From the NCBI GenBank assembly GCA_035491935.1, contig DATJJW010000212.1, positions 1 through 32,038 of the forward strand: a DNA stretch of 32,038 bases, read 5' to 3'. Source of the stretch: DATJJW01 sp035491935 (GTDB taxonomy: Bacteria > Pseudomonadota > Alphaproteobacteria > ATCC43930 > CGMCC-115725). The position numbers were made by a program, and so were the translations under genes. Shown piece by piece: positions 1 to 7,099 of the stretch (the first letter of the stretch is position 1; every line of letters starts with the position of its first letter). The notes under the pieces were generated by a model, which was given only the letters and a program-made list of their open reading frames with translations, searched no databases and was not told the origin of the DNA.

Positions 1-9
1 CATCTGTAA

Positions 10-1011
10 GTGGACGGCCTGTCACTCAGCCTGGTCACGCTGATCGCCGTGGCATTGGTCTTCGATCTGCTGAACGGCCTGCACGACGCCGCCAATTCCA
101 TCGCGACGATCGTCTCGACCCGTGTGCTGCGGCCGCATTATGCCGTCTTCTGGGCCGCCTTCTTCAATTTCATCGCCTTCCTGGTCTTCGGCCTGCATGT
201 CGCCGGCACGATCGGGACCGGCATCGTCTCGGCCACCATCATTGACGATCACGTCATCTTCGCCGCTCTTTTCGGCGCCATCGCCTGGAATGTCATCACC
301 TGGGTGCTCGGCATCCCGTCCAGCAGCTCCCATGCCCTGGTCGGCAGCCTGGTGGGCGCAGGCGTCGCCAAAGCCGGCATCGGCGCGATCGTCTGGCACG
401 GACTCGGCATGACCATCGGCGCCATCGTATTCTCGCCGGCGCTGGGATTCGTCCTGGCGATCCTGCTCATCCTCGGCGTGTCGTGGCTGTTCGTCCGATC
501 GACCCCGGCGCGCGTCGACCGGTACTTCCGCACGCTTCAATTCATCTCGGCGTCGCTCTACTCTCTCGGCCATGGCGGCAATGACGCCCAGAAGACGATG
601 GGCATCATCGCCGTGCTGCTCTACAGCCACCATGCGCTGGACGGTGGCTTCCATGTCCCGCTCTGGGTCGTGCTGGCCTGCCAGGGCGCCATGGCGCTGG
701 GCACGCTATGCGGCGGCTGGCGGATCGTGCACACCATGGGCTCGCGCATCACCAGATTATCGCCGATGCAAGGATTCTGCGCCGAGACCGGCGGCTCAGC
801 CACGTTGTTCATGGCGACATTCTGGGGCATTCCCGTCTCCACGACCCACACCATCACCGGCGCTATCGTCGGCGTCGGCGCGTCGCGCCGGGTCTCGGCA
901 GTACGCTGGAACATCGCCCAACGCATCGTCATCGCATGGATCATCACCATGCCGGCAGCCGGATTGATCGCCGCACTCGCCTATGGCGTCGCCGGATTGG
1001 TCACGCCATAG
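10..1011 (+). CDS. pit: PiT-family inorganic phosphate transporter
   Basis: This is a low-affinity phosphate permease of the inner membrane, which in this family takes up phosphate (often as a metal-phosphate complex) with protons or cations. The 333-residue protein is almost entirely hydrophobic, with about ten membrane segments. It carries the duplicated PiT signatures: NGLHDAANSIAT near residues 22-33 and GHGGNDAQKTMG near 188-199, each followed by a Ser/Thr-rich loop with His (SSSSHALVG; STTHTITGA). The GTG start directly follows an in-frame TAA at 7-9, so the preceding gene (outside the window) may end there and be co-transcribed. A PhoU-like DUF47 partner is common in that position, but it cannot be seen here. 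The gene converges on the NUDIX gene with a 10-bp gap. Confidence 0.93.
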   Translation: MDGLSLSLVTLIAVALVFDLLNGLHDAANSIATIVSTRVLRPHYAVFWAAFFNFIAFLVFGLHVAGTIGTGIVSATIIDDHVIFAALFGAIAWNVITWVLGIPSSSSHALVGSLVGAGVAKAGIGAIVWHGLGMTIGAIVFSPALGFVLAILLILGVSWLFVRSTPARVDRYFRTLQFISASLYSLGHGGNDAQKTMGIIAVLLYSHHALDGGFHVPLWVVLACQGAMALGTLCGGWRIVHTMGSRITRLSPMQGFCAETGGSATLFMATFWGIPVSTTHTITGAIVGVGASRRVSAVRWNIAQRIVIAWIITMPAAGLIAALAYGVAGLVTP

Positions 1012-1021
1012 ATCAATGGCG

Positions 1022-1519
1022 TTAAGCAGTATCCGCGATCGACGATTCCGGTTTCTTGCGCAGGTTGAATTTCGCTTCAAAATCCATAATCAACGCGCGA
1101 AGATCGGCCTCGTCGACTCGTGCTGCCGCTTCCGCCGCCGTGAACCACTGCGTCCGCCGTTGGCTGTCCTCCGGCCAGGCCCCTAGCTGGCGCTTGACGC
1201 GCAACGGGAACACCTGAACCGCGCAAGGCAGGCTGACGCCTGGAACGTCGAGAAATTTCTCGTAGGTGAAGGTGCCGATCGGCTTATCGCCGATGTCACC
1301 GCGCAGGCCCGCTTCCTCGAAAGCTTCCTGCTCCGCGGCCTTCGCCGGCTTGCGGTCCTTCATCGGCCAGCCCTTTGGAATGATCCACCGGCCCGTGCCG
1401 CGCGAGGTGATCAACAGGATTTCGAGGTGGCCCTGCTCCGTGACTCGGTAAGGGAGCGCACCATACTGGATCTGTATGCTGCGATGTTCTTGGATATGCT
1501 TGTCTGAAGCCATGGGCAT
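1022..1519 (-). CDS. NUDIX hydrolase
   Basis: A small cytosolic hydrolase of the NUDIX superfamily, which cleaves nucleoside diphosphates linked to another moiety; the substrate is not deducible. It is 165 residues from the chosen ATG at 1519, which has an AGGA four bases upstream. A second ATG lies at 1513 and an upstream in-frame start at 1585 would add 22 residues. The NUDIX box spans residues 50-72, with the catalytic E-x2-EE part intact (E65, E68, E69, G71). Two usual positions differ: the first Glu of G-x5-E is Arg56 and the Arg of R-E is Gln64. The PKGWP lead-in (48-52) is typical of small diphosphoinositol-phosphate-like NUDIX proteins of Proteobacteria. The gene is monocistronic and convergent with the phosphate transporter. 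Confidence 0.85.
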   Translation of the reverse strand: MPMASDKHIQEHRSIQIQYGALPYRVTEQGHLEILLITSRGTGRWIIPKGWPMKDRKPAKAAEQEAFEEAGLRGDIGDKPIGTFTYEKFLDVPGVSLPCAVQVFPLRVKRQLGAWPEDSQRRTQWFTAAEAAARVDEADLRALIMDFEAKFNLRKKPESSIADTA

Positions 1520-1977
1520 CCGATCCTGTGGATCACACAAGGCGATCCTGAAACGCTGCAGGGCGCCGATCTGACACCCTCCCACATAACCAATGGTCGA
1601 GTATTAATAAACGTTCCGGCACATGGTATTGGTTAACGACAGACCACCTCTTCGTAAAAGTCAATCTATCCATTACGACTCTCCAGGATATGGCCGCGCA
1701 TGGTCACCTGGATCGTGGATTCCAGCTCTTCCCTGAGGGTTGCCCCCTGGCCAACCCCGTCGATGGATGCGGCAGCGGAATACCGTCGCGCCTCGAATCG
1801 GAATTGGGAGCGCATCGCGTCCGTATTAACGGCCACACGCTCGAGTTCAGGGTGGAATGCCCCGGCACCGAAACGCGTCTCTTCTCGCTTTCCGCCGGCG
1901 GCCTCCGGCTTGAAAAGCCGAATCCGCCAATCCACGTCTTCCGCTGGCCGGCACTGCCGGGTCCCAGGAAAGGAAGA
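1520..1977. other. Stretch without a confident gene
   Basis: About 460 bases lie between the divergent NUDIX and cupin genes. The first ~100 bases (to about 1640) are comparatively A+T-rich and likely hold both promoters. The rest is GC-rich and open in more than one frame, but no frame shows a recognisable domain or a good ribosome binding site. The frame of the cupin stays open back to 1690, yet that extension has no cupin-like sequence. A decayed gene is possible but not demonstrable by reading. Confidence 0.4.
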
Positions 1978-2379
1978 ATGGCCATGGAGATCAAACGCGG
2001 CGGCTCTCAGGCCTCCACGAAAGGGGTGGCCGAGTATTTCACCGGCACCGTCCGCATCGACCCACTGCATATGGCGGCCGATCCCGCACGCATCGCCTGC
2101 GCCAGCGTGACCTTCGAGCCGGGTGCACGCACCCACTGGCACACCCACCCGCTAGGCCAGACCCTGATCGTCACCTATGGCTGCGGCTGGGCCCAGCGTG
2201 AAGACGGCCCAGTCGAGGAGATCCGCCCCGGCGACGTGGTCTGGTTCGCGCCGGGCGAGAAGCATTGGCATGGCGCCACGGCGACCACCGCCATGACCCA
2301 CATCGCCATCCAGGAACGGCAGGACGGCAAGACCGTCGACTGGCTGGAACAGGTGAGCGACGCCCACTACCGGAAATAG
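1978..2379 (+). CDS. Small single-domain cupin protein
   Basis: A 133-residue cupin resembling the (R)-mandelonitrile lyase-like / YP_001-type cupins found in Proteobacteria; these are metal-binding beta-barrel enzymes or sensors of small metabolites. The start at 1978 follows a strong GGAAAGGAAG ribosome site, so the longer open frame from 1690 is rejected. Cupin motif 1 is visible as THWHTHPLGQ (two metal His in HTH, with Gln where Glu is usual). Motif 2 is PGDVVWFAPGEKHWHGA, with the third His in KHWHG. The reaction cannot be named from sequence alone. The last four codons and stop are tandemly duplicated just past the gene (2368-2394). Confidence 0.85.
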   Translation: MAMEIKRGGSQASTKGVAEYFTGTVRIDPLHMAADPARIACASVTFEPGARTHWHTHPLGQTLIVTYGCGWAQREDGPVEEIRPGDVVWFAPGEKHWHGATATTAMTHIAIQERQDGKTVDWLEQVSDAHYRK

Positions 2380-2394
2380 GGGTATCGGAAATAG
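2368..2394 (+). repeat. 15-bp tandem duplication of the cupin gene 3' end
   Basis: TACCGGAAATAG at 2368-2379 (Y-R-K-stop) is repeated as TATCGGAAATAG at 2383-2394 with a period of 15 bp and one mismatch. The duplication keeps the frame, so readthrough of the first stop would add only G-Y-R-K before a second stop. Confidence 0.7.
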
Positions 2395-2443
2395 CCGCAC
2401 CGGCAGCAACGGTATTATAGGAGGTTGAAGACGTCCCTGCTCC

Positions 2444-4852
2444 ATGGCATCCGGCAGCAGAAGCCTGTACAACGGATGGATGGACATGACGACGCCTCGC
2501 CAGCCGATGCCGGAACGGTCACCGACGGTGAAGCCCTCGGGCGATGGGCGTCGTACATCCCTTTCCCTATCCGTGCTGCTGATGCTGCTGATCACCGCGG
2601 TGGCGTTGCCTTTGGGCCTGCTCGGCGCCGGCACGCTCTGGTCCCAGTACCGCCTGGAACGCACCCAGGCCGAAGCGCAGCTGGTCGATCATGCCCAGAC
2701 CCTCGCGCTGCTCATCGACAAGGAGATCGACCGGCACGCGGCGGTCGGCGCCATGCTGGCCGCCTCCCCGGCACTCAGCCGTGGCGACACCAAGAGCTTC
2801 GGCGCCGTACTGCGCGCGGCCGCCAGCTCACTGTCGCGCGACCTGCCGCCGGGCAGCCACCCGGCCTTGCTGCGCCTCATCGATGCACAGGGCAACGTGC
2901 TGGCCGATACGGGCGGTCATCCGGCCGCCAAGGCGCGGTCGCTGCCGCATCTGCGGAAGGCGCTTCAATCGGGCCAGGTCGAGGTCTCGAACCTGTTCGC
3001 CGTCCGGGAGACCGGCGAAAAGGTCATCGCCGTCGCAACGCCGGTCTTTGCCCTTGGCCCGGATGGCACGCCGCAGGGCCGGCCGACCGGGATTATCAGC
3101 ATCACCATCCCCCGCTCGCGCTTCACCGCGATCGCCAACAGCGCGACACTGCCGGCAGGCGGGCTGGCATCGATCCTCGATGACGACAAGGTCATCATCG
3201 CCCGCTCGCGCGGCGACGTCGAAGCCGCCGGCCGCAAACCCAGGCCGGAAACGCAGCAGACCTTCGACACGGCCGACCGCGGCACGAACCATTCGACATC
3301 GTTCGAAGGCGTGCCGGTGGTGGGCGGCTTCGCCCATGCACCCAAGAGCGGCTTCGTCGCAGCGTTGCTGGTGCCGGAAGAGACGTTGGAAGCACCGATC
3401 CGTGCCGCCTTGCTGAGAACGGCGGGGTTGGGCGTGATCGTCCTTATCGCAGGCTGCGCCGCAGCCTTCCTGTTGGCACGCCGGGTCGTGGGCGCCTTCC
3501 ACACCGTACCGCTCGCAGCATCCGATTTCTCGTCTGCGGCGGTCCGGCCCAGCACCGGCATCCGCGAGGCGGACGATCTGGCCGAAGCGCTGGCCGCGAA
3601 CCTGGTCGAACGCTGGAAGGCGGAAGCCGACCTGCGTCGGCTCGCCGGCACGCTGGAGGCGACGGTCGAGAAGCGCACCGCCGAGCTGCTGGCAACCGAG
3701 GCGGCGTTGCGCCAATCGCAGAAGATGGAGGCGGTCGGCCAACTGACCGGCGGCCTCGCCCATGATTTCAACAACCTGCTGATCGCGATCACGGGCAGCC
3801 TGGAGCTGCTGAAATCGCGGGTCGCGGCCGGACGGACCGCGGATATCGAGCGCTACGTTTCCACGGCCCAGACCGCGGCAATGCGGGCAGCTGCCCTCAC
3901 CCATCGCCTGCTGGCGTTCTCCCGCCGGCAGACGCTCGACCCCAAACCTACCGATGCCAACCAGCTCATCGAAGGCATGGTCGAGCTGATCCGGCGCACC
4001 ATGGGACCAGCGATCGGTCTTACGCTGAACCTAGCCCCCGAACCATGGCAGACGCTGTGCGACGGCAACCAGCTGGAGAACGGGCTGCTCAACCTGTGTC
4101 TCAACGCCCGCGACGCCATGCCCAATGGCGGGGCGCTGTCGATCACCACAGCCAACCGCACGCTCGGTGCCGACACGCTGCCGGATGGCCTCGTCCCGGG
4201 TGATTACATCATCATCGAGGTTACCGATACCGGTGCCGGCATGACCCCTGAAGTGATGGCGCATGCCTTCGATCCGTTCTTCACGACCAAGCCGACCGGC
4301 CTGGGCACCGGCCTCGGCCTGTCGATGATCTATGGCTTCGTCCGGCAATCAGGCGGCCATATCGCCATCGACTCGAAACTGGGCTTCGGCACCACGATGC
4401 GCCTCTGTCTGCCGCGCCATATCGGCGGGACGGCGGCGGCCGGCGAGGCGCCGCATCCGCCCTCGCCCGTCAAGCCGGCCGGCCATGCCACGGTCATGGT
4501 GGTCGACGACGAGGAGGCCGTGCGCATGCTGGTCACCGATGTGCTGGACGAGCTGGGATATCAGGTGATCGAGGCGGTGGACGGACCGTCGGCGCTGAAC
4601 ATCCTGCATTCGGACACGCCCGTCGATCTGCTCATCACCGATGTGGGATTGCCGGGCGGGCTGAATGGCCGCCAGTTGGCAGATGCCGCCCGTGCCGAGC
4701 GCGGCCAGCTCAAGGTGCTGTTCATCACGGGATATGCCGAGACCTCGCTGACCGACGGCACGCAACTGTCCCATGGCATGCATGTCATGACCAAGCCGTT
4801 CCGGCTCGATACCTTGGCCGAGCGCATCACCGCCATCGTCGAAGCCCCCTAG
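2444..4852 (+). CDS. Hybrid sensor histidine kinase / response regulator
   Basis: A membrane-bound hybrid two-component kinase of 802 residues. Order of parts: membrane segment ~40-63; extracytoplasmic Cache-like sensor ~64-322; second membrane segment ~327-347; a linker with coiled-coil; a HisKA domain with the H-box GGLAHDFNNLL (phospho-acceptor His440); a HATPase domain with an N-box (LCLNARDAMPNGG), DTGAGM and GLGTGLGLSM; and a C-terminal receiver starting VMVVDDEE with phospho-acceptor Asp733 and a TKPF Lys. The H-box class is that of kinases that often act by phosphorelay to a separate partner. No histidine phosphotransferase or DNA-binding regulator lies beside it. The start is uncertain: AGGAGG at 2419-2424 is too far (19 nt) from the ATG at 2444, and ATGs at 2480 and 2486 are alternatives. 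The ligand is unknown. Confidence 0.92.
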   Translation: MASGSRSLYNGWMDMTTPRQPMPERSPTVKPSGDGRRTSLSLSVLLMLLITAVALPLGLLGAGTLWSQYRLERTQAEAQLVDHAQTLALLIDKEIDRHAAVGAMLAASPALSRGDTKSFGAVLRAAASSLSRDLPPGSHPALLRLIDAQGNVLADTGGHPAAKARSLPHLRKALQSGQVEVSNLFAVRETGEKVIAVATPVFALGPDGTPQGRPTGIISITIPRSRFTAIANSATLPAGGLASILDDDKVIIARSRGDVEAAGRKPRPETQQTFDTADRGTNHSTSFEGVPVVGGFAHAPKSGFVAALLVPEETLEAPIRAALLRTAGLGVIVLIAGCAAAFLLARRVVGAFHTVPLAASDFSSAAVRPSTGIREADDLAEALAANLVERWKAEADLRRLAGTLEATVEKRTAELLATEAALRQSQKMEAVGQLTGGLAHDFNNLLIAITGSLELLKSRVAAGRTADIERYVSTAQTAAMRAAALTHRLLAFSRRQTLDPKPTDANQLIEGMVELIRRTMGPAIGLTLNLAPEPWQTLCDGNQLENGLLNLCLNARDAMPNGGALSITTANRTLGADTLPDGLVPGDYIIIEVTDTGAGMTPEVMAHAFDPFFTTKPTGLGTGLGLSMIYGFVRQSGGHIAIDSKLGFGTTMRLCLPRHIGGTAAAGEAPHPPSPVKPAGHATVMVVDDEEAVRMLVTDVLDELGYQVIEAVDGPSALNILHSDTPVDLLITDVGLPGGLNGRQLADAARAERGQLKVLFITGYAETSLTDGTQLSHGMHVMTKPFRLDTLAERITAIVEAP

Positions 4853-4932
4853 ATCGGGCTCTAAGGCTTGCCCAAAGCCTGCCGGCCGTTCATTAATTTC
4901 GACCGGAAAACAAAGGGGGGAACGGGGACGTC

Positions 4933-6540
4933 ATGGCGGCCAGGAATTTCGACTATGTGATCGTCGGCGCCGGCTCGGCAGGTTGCGTGCTGGCCAACAG
5001 GCTGACGGAAGACCCCGCCGTCAACGTCCTGCTGCTGGAGGCGGGACCACGCGATATCAATCCGCTGATCTCGATCCCGCTCGGCATGGGCAAGATGCAT
5101 CAATACCTGATGCATGACTGGGGCCTCGAGACCGAACCGGAAGCCGCCCTCAACAACCGCCATCTGGAAGCGATGCGCGGCAAGGTGCTGGGCGGCTCCT
5201 CCTCGATCAACGTCATGGCCTATACGCGCGGCAATGCCGGCGATTATGACCGCTGGGCCGCGAATGGCGCCACCGGCTGGTCCTATGCCGACGTGCTGCC
5301 CTATTTCCGCAAGGGCGAGACCTGGGAAGGCGGCGAGAACCAGTATCGCGGCGGTTCCGGCCCCATCGGCACCGAGCACGCGAAGACTCCCGACCCGCTC
5401 TTCCCCGCCTGGGTCGAAGCAGGCAAGCAGGCAGGCTTCTCCGAGGTCAAGGACTACAACGCCGCCGACCAGGTCGGTTTCGGCCGCAGCCAATATACGA
5501 TCCGCGACGGCCGGCGTTCATCCTCGTCCAGGGCGTATCTCAGGCCGGCATTGAAGCGGCCGAATCTGACCGTGATGACTGGTGTCCATGTCTCGCGCAT
5601 CCTGTTCATCGGCAACCGGGCGAGCGGCGTCGAATATCTGGTCGGCCGCGAGGCGCGCGGCGTCACGGCCACACGCGAGGTGATCTTGAGCGGCGGCGCG
5701 TTCAACACGCCGCAGATCCTGATGCTGTCCGGCATCGGCCCGGCCAACCATCTGAACGAGATCGGCATCAAGCCGATGGTCGATCTACCCAACCTTGGCG
5801 GCAATCTTCAGGACCATCTGGGCGTCTGGATCACCTGGAAGCGGCTCTCGCCCGGCCGCTTCCATGGCGAGATGCGCTTCGACCGCATGGCGCTCAGCAT
5901 GCTGCAGGCCTATTTCCTGGGCTCCGGTCCCGGCACGATCGTACCGGGCGGCCTGCATGCCTTCATCAAGACCGATGCCGGCCAGCCGGTGCCCGACATC
6001 GAGTTCATGTTCAACACCGTGCCGAAGCATGCGCATCTCTGGTTCCCCGGCATCAAGCCGGCCTATCTGGACGGCTACGCAATCCGCCCGACGCTGCTGC
6101 ATCCGAAGAGCCGGGGCACCGTCCGGCTGCGCTCGGCCGATCCGCGTGCGCCGGTGCGCATCCATTACGATTTCTTCTCGCATCCGGAAGACCTGCCGGC
6201 CCTGATCAAGGGCTTCAAGATCGGCCGGGATGTCGGCAATCAGCCCGCGATGGCGCCCTATCGTGGCGCCGAAGCCGCCCCCGGTCCCGACATCAGGACC
6301 GATGAGGAGATCGGCGCCTGGATCCGACGCACGGCGATGACGGCGCATCACCCGGCCGGCACCTGCCGCATGGGCTCTGACGATGGGTCACCGCTCGACC
6401 CGCAGATGCGCGTGCGCGGGGTCGAGAACCTGCGCGTCGTCGATGCCTCGGCCATGCCCGATCTCGTCTCGGCTCATATCAACGCCTGCGTACTGATGAT
6501 GGGCGAGAAGGCCGCCGACATCATCAAGGCAGGCGTCTGA
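4933..6540 (+). CDS. GMC-family FAD oxidoreductase (choline/alcohol dehydrogenase-like)
   Basis: A 535-residue flavoenzyme of the glucose-methanol-choline family, oxidising an alcohol to an aldehyde or ketone. The N-terminal Rossmann motif is VIVGAGSAGCVLANRL (residues 9-24) with an acidic LLLEAGP strand end. The first GMC signature is GKVLGGSSSINVMAY, and the second is the segment around SGGAFNTPQILMLSGIGP. The catalytic region holds HHPAGTCRMG with His472/His473, plus H515-x-N517 near the C-terminus. There is no signal peptide, so it is cytosolic. The family resembles BetA and related alcohol dehydrogenases, but no betaine aldehyde dehydrogenase or glycine betaine gene is nearby, so choline is not a safe substrate call. 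A purine-rich ribosome site (GGGGACGTC) precedes the ATG. Confidence 0.95.
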   Translation: MAARNFDYVIVGAGSAGCVLANRLTEDPAVNVLLLEAGPRDINPLISIPLGMGKMHQYLMHDWGLETEPEAALNNRHLEAMRGKVLGGSSSINVMAYTRGNAGDYDRWAANGATGWSYADVLPYFRKGETWEGGENQYRGGSGPIGTEHAKTPDPLFPAWVEAGKQAGFSEVKDYNAADQVGFGRSQYTIRDGRRSSSSRAYLRPALKRPNLTVMTGVHVSRILFIGNRASGVEYLVGREARGVTATREVILSGGAFNTPQILMLSGIGPANHLNEIGIKPMVDLPNLGGNLQDHLGVWITWKRLSPGRFHGEMRFDRMALSMLQAYFLGSGPGTIVPGGLHAFIKTDAGQPVPDIEFMFNTVPKHAHLWFPGIKPAYLDGYAIRPTLLHPKSRGTVRLRSADPRAPVRIHYDFFSHPEDLPALIKGFKIGRDVGNQPAMAPYRGAEAAPGPDIRTDEEIGAWIRRTAMTAHHPAGTCRMGSDDGSPLDPQMRVRGVENLRVVDASAMPDLVSAHINACVLMMGEKAADIIKAGV

Positions 6541-6633
6541 GCCAAGGAATCCGCCGTTTTTCAGGAACCTTTCATTCCGCCCGTCATTCTGGTTATGCGA
6601 CGGTCGATCGACTTCGCTTGCAAGGAGAGAATG

Positions 6634-6975
6634 ATGAACAGAAAACTGATCGCCGCGGGCACCGCCCTGCTGATGACGTTGAGCGTGGGCGCCTTCGCCC
6701 AAACGAGCAGTACGCCGACCCAGCCGATGACGGGCACCAACAATACGGCGAATAGTCCCGGCGGGTCCGATGCTGGCACCACGCAGAAGCCGGCTAAGAC
6801 GACGACCAAGCACAAGGCCAAGAAGAGCACGAAGAAACGGGCGACCAAGAAGAAGACCAAGAAGTCGACCTCTGGCACCAGCAGCGGCACCGACAGCATG
6901 GCACCGACCAAGCCCATGAGCACGCCCAATACGGCCAATTCGCCGGGTGGCACCGATTCCGGCTCGCCGCAGTAG
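6634..6975 (+). CDS. Small secreted Lys/Thr-rich low-complexity protein
   Basis: A 113-residue protein of no family I can name. The ATG at 6634 is six bases from an AAGGAG site (6622-6627); the ATGs at 6631 and 6595 are less well placed. Residues 1-22 are a clear signal peptide ending AFA before Gln23. The mature protein has a basic core at about 52-80 (KHKAKKSTKK and similar) flanked by two related acidic/neutral repeats. Repeat 1 (about 28-48) and repeat 2 (91-110) share P-T-x-P-M and TANSPGG followed by S/T-D-x-G. It is predicted to be disordered and periplasmic, and could bind a polyanion such as envelope polysaccharide. Its function is unknown. Confidence 0.75.
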   Translation: MNRKLIAAGTALLMTLSVGAFAQTSSTPTQPMTGTNNTANSPGGSDAGTTQKPAKTTTKHKAKKSTKKRATKKKTKKSTSGTSSGTDSMAPTKPMSTPNTANSPGGTDSGSPQ

Positions 6976-6992
6976 GAGCGAGCCTCGATGAT

Positions 6993-7089
6993 CCGGCGGG
7001 TTCAGATCAAGGTCTCACCCTCGATCTGATTCCCTGATGCACCGCTTGGGGCCGTTTCGGCCTAAGCGGATCAGGCTTCAACCCGCCGG
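6993..7089. terminator. Highly folded convergent intergenic region (possible bidirectional terminator)
   Basis: Three nested inverted repeats fold this gap between two convergent genes. The outer arms CCGGCGGGTT (6993-7002) and AACCCGCCGG (7080-7089) are perfect. Inside sit TCAGATC/GATCTGA (7002-7008 / 7023-7029) and a long hairpin of 7033-7075. That hairpin pairs CCTGAT/ATCAGG, CCGCTT/AAGCGG and GGCCG/CGGCC around a TTT loop. Together they can form a three-way junction. There is no clear T-run on either strand, so factor-independent termination is not assured. Confidence 0.55.
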
Positions 7090-7099
7090 TCCACTCCCG

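Noticed and set aside
1690..1977. N-terminal extension of the cupin protein
   Set aside because: No cupin-like sequence and no ribosome site at 1690; a strong site precedes the ATG at 1978.
4864..4880. AGGCTT/AAGCCT hairpin after the hybrid kinase as a terminator
   Set aside because: Only six base pairs and no T-run follows; too weak to call.
6564..6594. GGAAC followed by GGTT as a general-stress sigma promoter before the secreted protein
   Set aside because: The spacing (22 bases) is too long for the GGAAC-N16-19-CGTT pattern, and the -10 half is poor.
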